Numbered from the stretch's first letter, positions 26,122 to 36,060 are shown. The stretch is DNA of 64,000 bases from Lachnospiraceae bacterium (GCA_024690425.1 JAILCT010000258.1:1-64000); one strand, 5' to 3'. Translations and numbers: made by a program. Notes: a model not told the origin generated them from the sequence alone.

Positions 26122-27402
26122 TTATACTGCCGCGAATCCTTTTTCAAGGTCTGCGATGATATCGTCAATATGCTCGGTTCCGATCGACAATCTTATCGTA
26201 CTCTCCTCGATGCCGGTTTCCTTAAGAGCTTCAGCTGACAACTGCGAATGAGTAGTTGACGCCGGGTGTATGACCAGACTCTTAACATCGGCAACGTTCG
26301 CAAGCAGGGAGAATATCTTAAGATTGTCGATGAACCTCCAGGCTTCCTCACGTCCGCCCTTTATATCAAATGTAAAGATCGAACCTCCGCCGTTGGGGAA
26401 ATACTTCCTGTATAGTGCATGCTGGGGGTGATCCTCGATCGAAGGATGGTTCACCTTAACTACCTTCGGGTGATTTTTCAGGAAATCGATCACCTTGATG
26501 GTATTCTCAACATGTCTCTCAAGACGGAGGGAAAGAGTCTCAACACCCTGAAGAAGAAGGAAAGCATTAAAAGGTGATATGGCTGCTCCGGTATCCCTTA
26601 AGATGACGGCTCTTATATACGTTGTAAATGTTGCAGGGCCTAATGCATCATAGAAGGCCAGGCCATGGTAGCTCGGGTTTGGGTCAGAAAGCTGAGGATA
26701 TTTGCCGCTTGCCTTAAAGTCGAACTTGCCAGATTCTACGATCACACCGCCAAGGGTCGTGCCGTGGCCGCCGATGAACTTGGTTGCCGAATGAACCACT
26801 ATGTCTGCACCATGCTCGATAGGTCTTATAAGGTAAGGAGTTCCGAAGGTGTTGTCGATCACGAGGGGAAGTCCGTGCTTATGAGCTATCTCGGCAACTG
26901 CGTCGATATCCGGGATATCGCTGTTGGGATTTCCGAGAGTCTCAAGGTAGATCGCCCTTGTGTCATCCTTTATAGATGCTTCGACAGCCTTGAGGTCATG
27001 GATATTTACGAAGGTTGTCTCGATGCCAAGCTGTGGAAGTGTGTTGGCCAGAAGGTTGTAGCTTCCGCCATATATGGTTTCCTGGGCTACTATATGTCCG
27101 CCGCCGAGTGCCAGAGCTTCGATCGTATATGTGATGGCTGCCGCTCCCGATGCTACTGCCAGTGCCGATGTGCCGCCTTCAAGGGCTGCCAGCCTCTGCT
27201 CAAGAACCGCCTGTGTCGAATTGGTGATCCTTCCGTATATATTGCCTACTTCTGCCAGACCAAACCTTGCTGCTGCACTTGCGCTGTCCTTAAATACATA
27301 TGATGTTGTCTGGTAAATGGGAACCGCCCTTGCATCAGACGCCGGATCCGGCTCTTCCTGTCCCACATGTAACTGTAATGTCTCAAATCTGTAATCGCTC
27401 AT
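26122..27402 (-). CDS. metY: O-acetylhomoserine sulfhydrylase
   Basis: The 426-residue PLP enzyme makes homocysteine from O-acetylhomoserine and sulfide. FETLQLHVGQEEPDP at the N-terminus, YGRITNST, ETIYGGSYNL, DNTFGTPYLIRP and SATKFIGGHG (PLP Lys208) are typical of the 420-430-residue MetY group, longer than MetB. ATG at 27402 has GGGAGGG upstream. It is driven from LysR-type promoter copy 4 and probably runs into lysR. Confidence 0.93.
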   Translation of the reverse strand: MSDYRFETLQLHVGQEEPDPASDARAVPIYQTTSYVFKDSASAAARFGLAEVGNIYGRITNSTQAVLEQRLAALEGGTSALAVASGAAAITYTIEALALGGGHIVAQETIYGGSYNLLANTLPQLGIETTFVNIHDLKAVEASIKDDTRAIYLETLGNPNSDIPDIDAVAEIAHKHGLPLVIDNTFGTPYLIRPIEHGADIVVHSATKFIGGHGTTLGGVIVESGKFDFKASGKYPQLSDPNPSYHGLAFYDALGPATFTTYIRAVILRDTGAAISPFNAFLLLQGVETLSLRLERHVENTIKVIDFLKNHPKVVKVNHPSIEDHPQHALYRKYFPNGGGSIFTFDIKGGREEAWRFIDNLKIFSLLANVADVKSLVIHPASTTHSQLSAEALKETGIEESTIRLSIGTEHIDDIIADLEKGFAAV

Positions 27403-27477
27403 CGTTAATCCCTCCCGTGTTTTTAATTTAGCAGTTTATCAGTTTTGTTTTTGCAAACCGGTTTTGTTCTTGATGCA

Positions 27478-27547
27478 ATCATAAAACAGGCGGGATTATC
27501 TGTCTAATACATGAAAATAATAAGGCGTTATAGGTTTTGCCTATAAC
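27478..27547 (-). promoter_or_regulatory. metY promoter with LysR-type operator, copy 4
   Basis: Minus strand: GTTATAGG-N5-CCTATAAC (27527-27547), 18 nt, ATTAGACA with TAGACA at 27506-27501, 17 nt, and TATGAT at 27483-27478. Same spacing as copies 1-3. Confidence 0.8.
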
Positions 27548-27555
27548 GCCTTATT
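27519..27555. terminator. 16-bp perfect hairpin merging chemoreceptor 3' end and metY operator
   Basis: Arms 27519-27534 and 27540-27555 pair perfectly around a 5-nt loop. Followed on the minus strand by TATTTTC, it could end the chemoreceptor transcript while its inner part is the GTTATAGG/CCTATAAC operator. Confidence 0.6.
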
Positions 27556-27584
27556 TCTATTTCTGAACAGCTATGAAATCTTAA

Positions 27585-29678
27585 TCACGAATTGTCTTCA
27601 AGCCTGAAGAACTCGATAGCCGCACTCATATCATCATTGATATTGCGCATCTCTGTGGTCGAATTCTGGGTATCGGTACATGCATCCGTAACCGTCTGGC
27701 AGGATGCCGCAACTTCCTGAGCGGAAGCACCCAGCTCTTCGGATATGGCACCAAGGTCTGTTGTGGCATTGGCAAAGTCACCCTTGATCTGGTCGAGCTG
27801 TTCTGCCATATTCCTGATAGCGTTGATCATATCTATGGATGCCTCAACCGAATCGGACAGAACCGTGAACTTCTCCTGAGCCTGCTCGATATCCGACTGT
27901 TCCTTGCTTATTACATCGAATACCCTGTTGGATATATCGACCGTTCCGTTGGATAGAACGATGACGTTCTCGATGATCTGCTTGATCTCCTTGGCTGATT
28001 CCGCTGAAGAATCGGCAAGAGACCTGATCTCATCGGCAACAACCGCAAAGCCTCGTCCTGCCTCGCCTGCACGGGCCGCCTCGATAGAAGCATTGAGCGA
28101 AAGGAGGTTGGTCTGTGCAGCTATCGATTCGATAGCCTGAACCGCAGTTCCTATCTCACCTATGGCAGAGTTGGTCTCAGCTATCTTGGAGTTGATGTTC
28201 TCCATTGCCTGAACCGACTCATTGGCGCCTGCATATACAGACTTCATGCATTCGGTAGCCTCGTCATTAGCTGACTTGATCATATTGGAGTTATCATAAA
28301 GCTGCGTAACGTTATCATTAAGTATATCAATATCTTCTCCGAACTCAGCCGCCTTCTGAGCCATGGCCGTTGCATTCTCGGCAACTGCCTGTGAGGTCTC
28401 GGCAACCTCATTGATGGCCGTATTGATCTGGGATACGGATTCAACGTTATGACCGGTCATTCCGTCAACACTTACGATCGCATTATTAAGAACAAATGCC
28501 GAATTCTTAACAGACCGCATGGATGTTGACAGGGCATTCTTAAGATCCTTGAAGGCTCCGATAAGACTGATAGTCTCGCGGATGTGTGATTTTGCCTTGC
28601 AGTCTGCAGTAACATCACCAGTACTTAACTTCTCGAGTGATTCCGATATCTGGATGAGCGGAACTGAGATCAGCCTCTCAACAAGAAGCGCTATGACTGT
28701 AAAGAGCACTATACATGCAATACAGATAAATACGATATATTTCCTGATGTTGGCAACACCGCTTAATACATCACTCTCATCAGCCGTAAGAACTGCAATA
28801 TAATGATCATTCTCACCTACGTAATAACCTGCATATTTGATCTTGCCTTTATACTCATATTCAATAATATCGGGTTCGGGATGCTCACCTGCTTCAAGTC
28901 TTGCGACAAGACCCTTAACTGCCTCATTTTCCACGGGATTACCAATCTTACTCTCATCGGGATGGTAGAGCATGGTTCCCTTATTGTCTACAAAATAAAC
29001 ATAGGCACTGCTTAAGTTAAGGCCTGACACATCCGATATATCCGAAGCCACTGTTTCTACAAAAGTTCCACAGCCCGCATAACCTATAGGCTCGCCCTTA
29101 CCCTGCTCACCTTCATATATGGGATAATACATCGACATGATGAGCTGACCCGATGCAGGGCTTACCATGATACCTGTATTATATACATCACCGTTGCAGG
29201 CCATGATCGCACTCTGCAGCTGCTTAAGGGGATCGCCTTCACGAAGCGGCTTGCCGATAACCGGAGGTGCAGGATGCGCCAAAACGGTGGAATCCCACTT
29301 TGCAAGATATATTCCTTCCCATCCGTTAAGCTTGGAAAAATAATCATTTGTATACTGGATCACCTGTGCCTGTATCTCCGGGTCATCCGGATTATGAAGT
29401 GCTTCCTTTACTATCGGGGCCGTTGTATATGCCCTTAGAAATTCCATATTTCTGTGTGTGATGGTATCGAAAGAATTACCTACATTCTCAACTACCTGAA
29501 CCAGGGAATTGTGAGTATAATTCTTCATTTCCTTACTGCTCTCACTCACAGACACAAGACCTATCGTGATAGAAGTAACGAGAAGCGGGATCAGAGCAAA
29601 CAAAATGAGGGTGATCCTCATATTAAGTCCGCTCCCACCCCCTTTTTTGTTGGTCTTTTTCTTTTTACTCTTTGCCAT
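27585..29678 (-). CDS. Methyl-accepting chemotaxis protein with extracellular Cache domain
   Basis: The 697-residue receptor has a basic N-terminus, TM1 at about 22-44, a dCache-like ligand domain to about 310 ([32 protein letters not shown]), TM2 near 312-335 and a HAMP-like linker. The C-terminal signalling domain has the conserved hairpin [20 protein letters not shown]...[12 protein letters not shown]. Cache domains usually bind amino acids or small carboxylates; the ligand is not evident. No methylesterase-docking pentapeptide is seen at the C-terminus. No other chemotaxis genes are in the window. Confidence 0.93.
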   Translation of the reverse strand: MAKSKKKKTNKKGGGSGLNMRITLILFALIPLLVTSITIGLVSVSESSKEMKNYTHNSLVQVVENVGNSFDTITHRNMEFLRAYTTAPIVKEALHNPDDPEIQAQVIQYTNDYFSKLNGWEGIYLAKWDSTVLAHPAPPVIGKPLREGDPLKQLQSAIMACNGDVYNTGIMVSPASGQLIMSMYYPIYEGEQGKGEPIGYAGCGTFVETVASDISDVSGLNLSSAYVYFVDNKGTMLYHPDESKIGNPVENEAVKGLVARLEAGEHPEPDIIEYEYKGKIKYAGYYVGENDHYIAVLTADESDVLSGVANIRKYIVFICIACIVLFTVIALLVERLISVPLIQISESLEKLSTGDVTADCKAKSHIRETISLIGAFKDLKNALSTSMRSVKNSAFVLNNAIVSVDGMTGHNVESVSQINTAINEVAETSQAVAENATAMAQKAAEFGEDIDILNDNVTQLYDNSNMIKSANDEATECMKSVYAGANESVQAMENINSKIAETNSAIGEIGTAVQAIESIAAQTNLLSLNASIEAARAGEAGRGFAVVADEIRSLADSSAESAKEIKQIIENVIVLSNGTVDISNRVFDVISKEQSDIEQAQEKFTVLSDSVEASIDMINAIRNMAEQLDQIKGDFANATTDLGAISEELGASAQEVAASCQTVTDACTDTQNSTTEMRNINDDMSAAIEFFRLEDNS

Positions 29679-29815
29679 AGCTGCCTTCTCCTTGTGATAA
29701 ATATTATAACCGCTTATATCACGGCTATATTATTGTATCACAATTAGTCACTTTTTGGCAACAAAATGACACATTTTTTAGCTAAATTTTACAATTTTCT
29801 GACATTTCAATTTTT

Positions 29816-31033
29816 CTACGCCAATTCTTTTATCCGGTCTACCGCTTCAACTGTGTTTTCATAGCTTCCGAAGGCCGTCAGCCTGAAATAACCCTCTCCG
29901 TGGGGACCGAATCCCGATCCCGGGGTTCCCACAACATTGGCTTCCCTGAGCAGATAGTCAAAAAAGTCCCAGCTTGTCATCCCGTCGGGTGTCTTAAGCC
30001 ATATATAGGGCGCATCCACACCGCCCGAAACCGTAAATCCCGCTGACCTCAATCCTTCCAATATATATGAAGCATTTCTCATATAGTAGTCAACAAGACC
30101 CCTGATCTCCTTCTGCCCCTCCTGCGAATACACGGCCTCACCGGCCTTCTGTACGATATAGGGGGCTCCGTTATACTTGGTCCCGTGCCTCCTTGCCCAG
30201 AGGGCATGAAGCTTGATACCACCTCTATCAAGATCTTTTGGGATGACCGTGTAACCGAGTCTGAGTCCCGTAAAGCCGGCATTTTTGGAAAAGGAATGCA
30301 GCTCGATGGCACAAGACCTTGCCCCCCTGCATTCATAGATCGAGTGCGGAACACCCTCTGTCCTTATATACGCTTCATAGGCCGCATCGTATATGATGAT
30401 CGATCCGTGCTCATTGGCATGATCAACCCACTTCTGGAGTTCTTCCTTATTTATCACCGCTCCTGTAGGATTATTCGGAAAGCACAGGTATATAAGGTCA
30501 GGTATTTCCTGCGGCAACTGCGGTGCAAAATCATTCTCCTCAAGGCAGGGCATATATATGATATCAGTAAATCCCTCTGTTTTGGTATCGTAGATCCCGC
30601 CGCGGCCTGCCATCACGTTGGAATCAACATAAACGGGATATACGGGATCGCACACCGCCACTTTCGAGTCAAGGGCAAATATCTCCTGGATATTCCCGCA
30701 GTCGCACTTGGCCCCGTCGGATACAAATATCTCATCAGGCTCGATATCACAGCCCCTTGCCTTGTAATCATTCTCCGAAATGGCCTTCCTTAAGAATTCA
30801 TAGCCAAGGTCCGGCGCATAACCCTTAAAGGTCTCCGCCTCTCCCATCTCATCGACCGCATCATGCAGAGACTTTATTATTGCAGGAGTAAGCGGCTGCG
30901 TCACATCCCCGATCCCAAGCCTTATCACCTTCCTGTCAGGGTTTTCCTTAATGAAAGCATTCACCTTTTTACCTATGTTCGAGAAGAGATAACTTCCCGG
31001 CAGTTTAAGATAATTATCATTTATTCTTACCAT
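29816..31033 (-). CDS. dapL: LL-diaminopimelate aminotransferase
   Basis: The 405-residue class I/II aminotransferase has the DapL signature regions: NDNYLKLPGSYLFSNI at the N-terminus, IRLGIGDVTQPL, VSDGAKCDCGNIQ, CFPNNPTGAV and SFSKNAGFTGLRLG with the PLP lysine. DapL turns tetrahydrodipicolinate directly into LL-diaminopimelate, by-passing the acylated intermediates. It follows dapF by 69 nt on the same strand, so the two lysine and cell-wall enzymes form an operon. ATG has AAGGAGG upstream. Confidence 0.95.
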   Translation of the reverse strand: MVRINDNYLKLPGSYLFSNIGKKVNAFIKENPDRKVIRLGIGDVTQPLTPAIIKSLHDAVDEMGEAETFKGYAPDLGYEFLRKAISENDYKARGCDIEPDEIFVSDGAKCDCGNIQEIFALDSKVAVCDPVYPVYVDSNVMAGRGGIYDTKTEGFTDIIYMPCLEENDFAPQLPQEIPDLIYLCFPNNPTGAVINKEELQKWVDHANEHGSIIIYDAAYEAYIRTEGVPHSIYECRGARSCAIELHSFSKNAGFTGLRLGYTVIPKDLDRGGIKLHALWARRHGTKYNGAPYIVQKAGEAVYSQEGQKEIRGLVDYYMRNASYILEGLRSAGFTVSGGVDAPYIWLKTPDGMTSWDFFDYLLREANVVGTPGSGFGPHGEGYFRLTAFGSYENTVEAVDRIKELA

Positions 31034-31102
31034 TTGTTTCCTCCTTGATCATAAGAACCGGTTAATGACCGGACATGATACATTAATATTGACCATTTAA
31101 GT

Positions 31103-31915
31103 CTATAATTCGATCTCTCCATCAAATACCGTAGCCGCAGGCCCCGTCATATACACATGGTTATCCTTTTCATCCCATTCTATGAGGATATCACCACCCA
31201 ATACATGCACCGTGACCGCTCTGTCGGTATATCCGTTGAGCACACAGGCTACAGCCGTTGCGCAACAGCCGGTACCGCAGGCCAGGGTCTCCCCGGTACC
31301 CCTCTCCCACACTCTCATATGGACATTGTTTCTGTCATCAACCCTGACAAACTCAGCATTTGTCCTGTTTGGAAAAGCTTCATGATATTCAAACCGGGGG
31401 CCTATGCTTTCTATATCAAGACCATTTGGGTCAATGAACATGACGGCGTGAGGATTGCCCATGGAAACGCATGTCATGTGATATTCCTTTCCGTCCACCA
31501 GGATCGGAGAATTTATGAGCTCCGGATCAAATACCGGCTCCCCCATATCAACACGAATCATCTTAGCTCTGCCATCCTTAGCCGTGATATGGATTGGCTT
31601 GACCTTGCCGAAGCTTTCTATGGCAATATCACATTTATCAGTCATCCCGTGATCATAAACGTACTTGGCCACGCATCTTATCCCGTTTCCGCACATCTCG
31701 GATCTCGACCCGTCCGCATTATACATCTCCATTTCAAAGTCAGCCTTATCGGAAGGATTTATAAAAATGACTCCATCCGATCCAATCCCGAAGTGCCGGT
31801 CGCTGGCTTTTATTACAAAATCCCTCTTCTTATCCTGACTGATCTTCTGGGCAAATCCGTTTATATACACATAATCATTGCCGCATCCATGCATTTTGGT
31901 AAATTCGATCTTCAT
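31103..31915 (-). CDS. dapF: Diaminopimelate epimerase
   Basis: The 270-residue enzyme interconverts LL- and meso-diaminopimelate. It has both catalytic cysteine motifs, EMCGNGIRC and ACGTGCCA, and the start TKMHGCGNDYVY. ATG at 31915 has AGGAG 7 nt upstream; the longer frame to 32098 runs through a terminator hairpin. First gene of the dapF-dapL pair. Confidence 0.95.
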   Translation of the reverse strand: MKIEFTKMHGCGNDYVYINGFAQKISQDKKRDFVIKASDRHFGIGSDGVIFINPSDKADFEMEMYNADGSRSEMCGNGIRCVAKYVYDHGMTDKCDIAIESFGKVKPIHITAKDGRAKMIRVDMGEPVFDPELINSPILVDGKEYHMTCVSMGNPHAVMFIDPNGLDIESIGPRFEYHEAFPNRTNAEFVRVDDRNNVHMRVWERGTGETLACGTGCCATAVACVLNGYTDRAVTVHVLGGDILIEWDEKDNHVYMTGPAATVFDGEIEL

Positions 31916-31934
31916 ATCATTTCTCCTGCTCTGC

Positions 31935-31972
31935 AAAAAAAGGGTGCCCGGACCTAAATCCGAGCACCCTTG
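31935..31972 (-). terminator. Rho-independent terminator after the small membrane-protein pair
   Basis: A 13-bp stem with one mismatch (31940-31952 with 31959-31971), followed on the minus strand by seven T residues (31941-31935). It lies between the 32023 gene stop and the dapF start. Confidence 0.88.
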
Positions 31973-32022
31973 CTCAACGTGATTAATATAAATCTTTTGT
32001 ACTATTTCGTCAACCCTGAATA

Positions 32023-32340
32023 TTATACTTGCGTCTTCTTCATAAGGCTGGCCCTGATAACGCCCTTGGGATCCAGGATGAGAAGCCTCACAAGCCATAT
32101 GACAAGTCCCAATGCCACAGCGGAAAGTCCCAGAAACGTATCGTTAAGCATGTCCTCAACCGCAGGCGTGAAATACTCTGCCCCAAGTTCAGCATATTCA
32201 AAGATCGCATCCACAAGCCACATAAGAGATGCTCCCCAGTACATAAACAGAAGGATGCCAAGCTTCATGGAATCATCTTCCCTTTTATACCATTTAACCG
32301 TAGCAGCGACTGCCGCAAATACTGTAATAAGTAAAGTCAT
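32023..32340 (-). CDS. Small membrane protein, unknown
   Basis: The 105-residue protein has three likely membrane helices (about 2-15, 27-45 and 68-90) with an acidic loop between the second and third. I do not recognise a family. It follows the 132-residue membrane protein by 20 nt with its own GGGAGGG site and ends before a strong terminator, so the two form an isolated bicistronic unit. Confidence 0.65.
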   Translation of the reverse strand: MTLLITVFAAVAATVKWYKREDDSMKLGILLFMYWGASLMWLVDAIFEYAELGAEYFTPAVEDMLNDTFLGLSAVALGLVIWLVRLLILDPKGVIRASLMKKTQV

Positions 32341-32360
32341 TTTACCCTCCCTGTATCCGC

Positions 32361-32759
32361 TTATACCGTCTCGCCGCTTCCGTTGCTTTCCTTCCTGTTA
32401 ACTATCGAAGTAGCCACCGCACATATACCAAACCATGCTGCCGTTATAAGCGCCGCCATCGAAACACCTACCGTTGCGATCTCACGGAACATTTCCGCCG
32501 CATCCCCGGCATTGCCCATGGCCGTAAGAAAAGGAAACCAGGGTGTTACCTCTCCGTGCCATACATGTTCAAAAGCAAGCAGGGCAGAACCACCGTACAG
32601 CATTCCGGATAACCACTTAAGCCTTCTGCTCAAAGGAATGGTAACCTTACCCGTCTTGTTCCCTGCAGCTTCCGCATGCTGCATTTCCTTCTTCTCTTCG
32701 GCCTTCGTTACCGCCGAAACTATAACCGATTCAACCAATGGTGCCGTAAAACAAGCCAT
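32361..32759 (-). CDS. Small membrane protein, unknown
   Basis: The 132-residue protein starts MACFTAPLVESVIVSAV, has a charged region with KAEEKKEMQHAEAAGNK, a helix near 48-62 (GMLYGGSALLAFEHVWHG) and a C-terminal helix near 95-118. I do not recognise a family. AGGAGG lies 6 nt before the start. It pairs with the downstream 105-residue membrane protein. Confidence 0.65.
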   Translation of the reverse strand: MACFTAPLVESVIVSAVTKAEEKKEMQHAEAAGNKTGKVTIPLSRRLKWLSGMLYGGSALLAFEHVWHGEVTPWFPFLTAMGNAGDAAEMFREIATVGVSMAALITAAWFGICAVATSIVNRKESNGSGETV

Positions 32760-32870
32760 ATTCTACCTCCTGCACATTCTGCGAACAAATTCACTATCAT
32801 TATTTTACATTGCCGTCTGCCTTAATTCAACCATAAGAACCGCAAAATCATTTATCATTTTTTGCCATTT

Positions 32871-33659
32871 TCATGATCCTTCCCTGTCTCCTTCATCCCC
32901 ATCAGGCTTTGCCTTACGGTACAGGGTCTCAAAATCCTTGTCATAGAGCCTGCTCAGCTCGTATTCGCTGTCAAGGACATTACCCACTATGATAAGGGCT
33001 GTCCTCTCGATACCGTTCTCTTCCATGTCCCTGACCATATCATCAACAGTCGTATAGATGATCTTCTCATCCGGCCAGGTGGCCTTATATACCACGGCAA
33101 CAGCCGTATTCCCCGGATATCCCCCTGCCTTTAAGTCATCGCTTACCTTCTGCGCCATTCCGGATGAAAGGAAAAGCACCATTGTCGACCCGTGGACCGC
33201 CATGTCTTTAAGCTCCTGGCCGCGCGGGACTCCTGTACGTCCTTCCGCACGCGTGATTATTATGCTCTGGGAGACTCCCGGCAGGGTATACTCTGCCCTG
33301 AGTGCAGCCGCAGCTCCCGACATCGAACTGACTCCGGGACATATATCGTACGGGATCCCTTCCTCATCCAGGATGTCCATCTGTTCCCTGATCGCTCCGT
33401 ATATAGACGGGTCTCCGGTGTGCAGCCGCACCAGCTCCCCGTCGCAGTCCTTCATGACCTGTATTATCTCCTCAAGGTTCATATGGGCGCTGTTATATAC
33501 AAGACAGCCCTCACGGGCAAAATCAAGCAGGGCCGGATTGACCAAAGATCCGGCATATATGATAACGTCAGCCTTTTCTATAAGTTCTTTTCCCCTTACA
33601 GTGATAAGATCAACCGCTCCGGGTCCCGCTCCGACAAAATGAACCATATGACCATCCAC
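32871..33659 (-). CDS. cobM: Precorrin-4/cobalt-precorrin-4 C11-methyltransferase
   Basis: The 262-residue SAM-dependent tetrapyrrole methylase has VHFVGAGPGAVDLITVRG, YAGSLVNP, HTGDPSIYGA, CPGVSS and ALRAEYTLP. The YAGSLV and DPSIYGA forms are typical of CobM/CbiF. It methylates C11 in corrin ring formation, oxygen-independent in anaerobes. No other ring-forming cob/cbi genes are nearby; cobT is at 50.3 kb. ATG 33659 or 33647 are both possible starts. Confidence 0.9.
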   Translation of the reverse strand: MDGHMVHFVGAGPGAVDLITVRGKELIEKADVIIYAGSLVNPALLDFAREGCLVYNSAHMNLEEIIQVMKDCDGELVRLHTGDPSIYGAIREQMDILDEEGIPYDICPGVSSMSGAAAALRAEYTLPGVSQSIIITRAEGRTGVPRGQELKDMAVHGSTMVLFLSSGMAQKVSDDLKAGGYPGNTAVAVVYKATWPDEKIIYTTVDDMVRDMEENGIERTALIIVGNVLDSEYELSRLYDKDFETLYRKAKPDGDEGDREGS

Positions 33660-33680
33660 CCTTCCTAAGCCCTGTCTTCT

Positions 33681-34796
33681 TCAGCTGCGCCTGCTCCAGC
33701 CTTCCTTAATCTTCTTATCTATCCTGTCAAAAGTCATCAGCCCGCCAAGAGCATCATATGATGCAACACAGCATGCTCCGGTGGCTGCCGCATAACACAC
33801 ACTCTTTTCAAGACTTTCTCCATTGACCATCGAGGTCAAAAACGCGGCCACGCTCGTGTCTCCGGCCCCTGTCCCGGACAGTATCCTCTCCGGCTCGAAG
33901 CTTTTCTCAAATCCCTTCATTCCGGCCCATTTGCCCAGATCAAGGTCAAGTATCCTGCCTATCCTTCCCAGCTCCTTTTCTTCCGCTGTCTGATAATACA
34001 TACCCGGAGCCCCGCATTTTATAAGCACTATCTTTACTCCCATGTCAAAACACTTATCTGCCAGAGGCTGTACATCCTTATCTATGTCGATCAGACCGGT
34101 AAAGTCAATATTTCCTTCTCTTCCTCTTATCTCTTCATATCTGTCCCTGTCTATCATAAACATGAGCTCTTCGACACTAGGGACAAAAACATCAACATAA
34201 GGAAGTGTCTTCTTCAGTATCTCCTTCCAGTCTGCACGCCCGGCCTCGCCCGACGGATCTACTGCTGCCAGATCCAGCGAAGTCACGGTATCTGCATCAT
34301 GAGCCTTTTTCATCACCTTCGCAAGCTCTGTCCCGCCGTTTTCATACATCCTTCTCATTATCGGAGGATATCCGAAATGAAACAGGACCGCCTCATTTAT
34401 GGCATCCATCGGAAGGTCATCGGCACAGAAAGTGTTATTCGCCCCGGGATTATGCAGAAAGATCCGGTCAACACCGGGTATGGCCAGCACGACCGAATAT
34501 GAAGTAGAGTCTTCGCTGCTCCTTATAAGCCCGTCAGCCAGGCCATATTTTCCCACAATGCTGCTTATCATATCACCAAATGCATCATTACCCGTCTTAC
34601 CTGCCAGTGTGACATCTGCCCCCAATATCTTCATGGCCAGACCGGTATTTGCAACAACTCCTCCGGTATGGATATCCGCATCTCCTACTTCAACAAGAGA
34701 TCCCGGAGACAGAATATTCCCGATATCGGTTCCCCTGCCGTGTATTTCAGGGGTTATATCAAGACATATATGGCCCGCTACAACAATCTTTCCCAT
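33681..34796 (-). CDS. PfkB-family carbohydrate kinase
   Basis: The 371-residue ribokinase-fold kinase has an N-terminal GKIVVAGHICLDITPE, HTGGVVANTG and AGKTGNDAFGDM, and the catalytic/anion-hole motif GTGAGDTSVAAFL near residue 320. It is longer than typical fructokinases, with an insert around 230-280. The sugar substrate is not evident. ATG at 34796 has GGGAGG 7 nt upstream; the longer frame from 34817 does not. It lies 21 nt upstream of cobM on the same strand, an unusual partner. Confidence 0.88.
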   Translation of the reverse strand: MGKIVVAGHICLDITPEIHGRGTDIGNILSPGSLVEVGDADIHTGGVVANTGLAMKILGADVTLAGKTGNDAFGDMISSIVGKYGLADGLIRSSEDSTSYSVVLAIPGVDRIFLHNPGANNTFCADDLPMDAINEAVLFHFGYPPIMRRMYENGGTELAKVMKKAHDADTVTSLDLAAVDPSGEAGRADWKEILKKTLPYVDVFVPSVEELMFMIDRDRYEEIRGREGNIDFTGLIDIDKDVQPLADKCFDMGVKIVLIKCGAPGMYYQTAEEKELGRIGRILDLDLGKWAGMKGFEKSFEPERILSGTGAGDTSVAAFLTSMVNGESLEKSVCYAAATGACCVASYDALGGLMTFDRIDKKIKEGWSRRS

Positions 34797-34853
34797 TTTG
34801 TCCTCCCAAAGAAGCATTTCTTCCTATTAATATAGTAGCTTTTTTTATTCTTT

Positions 34854-34882
34854 TAGACAAGTGCGGCGGATTCTGTTATAAT
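34854..34882 (+). promoter_or_regulatory. nadE promoter
   Basis: TAGACA (34854-34859), 17 nt and TATAAT (34877-34882), 30 nt ahead of the nadE start codon. Confidence 0.75.
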
Positions 34883-34912
34883 TCATGCAGTTAAAAGTCA
34901 GGAGGGATCTCT

Positions 34913-35671
34913 ATGTACAATTTTGATGCAGAAAAAACAATGAACGAATGTGTCGAATGGATACGCGACTTCTTCAGAAAAAACGGACCGGACTCTCCGG
35001 CCGTCATAGGTATATCCGGAGGCAAGGACTCAACCGTTACAGCGGCCCTGTGTGTTGCGGCTCTTGGCTGCGACAGGGTGATAGGCGTGCTCATGCCGAA
35101 CGGAGTCCAGGCTGATATAAACGATTCCATCGCAGTTGTTGAGCATCTTAAGATCAAAAACTTCACAATAGACATTAAGGACGCCGTTTCGGCTATCCTC
35201 AAAGAAATGGAAGATAAGGGTATACCCATATCAGACCAGTCAAGGATCAACCTTCCGCCGCGCATCAGGATGTCCACACTTTATGCGGTTTCTCAAAGTC
35301 ATAACGGGCGTGTTGCAAACACATGTAATTTATCTGAGGATTGGGTCGGATATTCTACCAGATACGGCGATGCGGCAGGCGATTTCTCACCTCTTGCACA
35401 TCTTACCGTCACCGAGGTGAAGGAAATAGGCCGTCTCCTTAAGCTTCCGTCCTTCCTCGTTGACAAGGCTCCTTCGGACGGGCTGTGCGGCAAGACCGAT
35501 GAGGACAACCTTGGTTTCAGATATGCAACTCTTGATAAGTATATCCGCGAGGGAGTGATAGAAAGTGAAGCGGATAAGGCTATAATAGACAAAAAGCATG
35601 TTCAGAACCTGTTCAAGCTTCAGGTTATGCCCGGGTTCAGCTCAGGCCTTCCTGAAATCCCGCAGGTCTGA
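34913..35671 (+). CDS. nadE: NAD synthetase, ammonia-dependent
   Basis: The 252-residue enzyme amidates deamido-NAD. It has the N-type ATP pyrophosphatase loop GISGGKDST, plus RMSTLYAVSQSHNG, NTCNLSEDWVGYSTRYGD and DKAPSDGLCGKTDEDNLGF. There is no glutaminase domain, so ammonia is the nitrogen donor. AGGAGGG lies 6 nt before the start. Only 5 nt separate its stop from the convergent DtxR-type regulator. Confidence 0.95.
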   Translation: MYNFDAEKTMNECVEWIRDFFRKNGPDSPAVIGISGGKDSTVTAALCVAALGCDRVIGVLMPNGVQADINDSIAVVEHLKIKNFTIDIKDAVSAILKEMEDKGIPISDQSRINLPPRIRMSTLYAVSQSHNGRVANTCNLSEDWVGYSTRYGDAAGDFSPLAHLTVTEVKEIGRLLKLPSFLVDKAPSDGLCGKTDEDNLGFRYATLDKYIREGVIESEADKAIIDKKHVQNLFKLQVMPGFSSGLPEIPQV

Positions 35672-35676
35672 TGCTC

Positions 35677-36060
35677 TTATAACTCATCATCACGTGCAAG
35701 CAGATATTCTTTGATCTTCGTAAAGCTGTCGCGGGAAATGACGTGCTCTATCAGGCATGCCTCATCTTCCGCGACCTTTTCACTTATCCCTGCTCTTACA
35801 AGCCATTTTTTAAAAAAGGAATGCTTGTCATAAGTCACCTCTGCTATCTCTCTTCCCTTTTCGGTAAGCAGAACCTTCCAGTCATCCCTTATTATATAAC
35901 CGTCTTCTTCAAGCTTCTTGAGCGCGATAGAAGCACTGGGCTTGGAGAATCCAAGCTGTGTGGCAACGTCGGTTGAACGGCATGCACCGTTTTCTTTAAT
36001 GCGGATAAGGATAGCCTCAAGGTAATCTTCCTTGGATTTTCCGATAAGTGTTGCATCCAT
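35677..36060 (-). CDS. DtxR/MntR-family metal-dependent regulator
   Basis: The 127-residue protein has an N-terminal winged helix (SKEDYLEAILIRIKE, RSTDVATQLGFSKPSASIALKKL, LTEKGREIAE) and a short dimerisation and metal-binding domain (EDEACLIEHVIS). The length fits MntR rather than full DtxR, with no SH3 domain. It probably senses Mn or Fe. A TTAGTG/CACTAA palindrome 52 nt upstream could be its own operator. No metal transporter is adjacent. Confidence 0.85.
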   Translation of the reverse strand: MDATLIGKSKEDYLEAILIRIKENGACRSTDVATQLGFSKPSASIALKKLEEDGYIIRDDWKVLLTEKGREIAEVTYDKHSFFKKWLVRAGISEKVAEDEACLIEHVISRDSFTKIKEYLLARDDEL

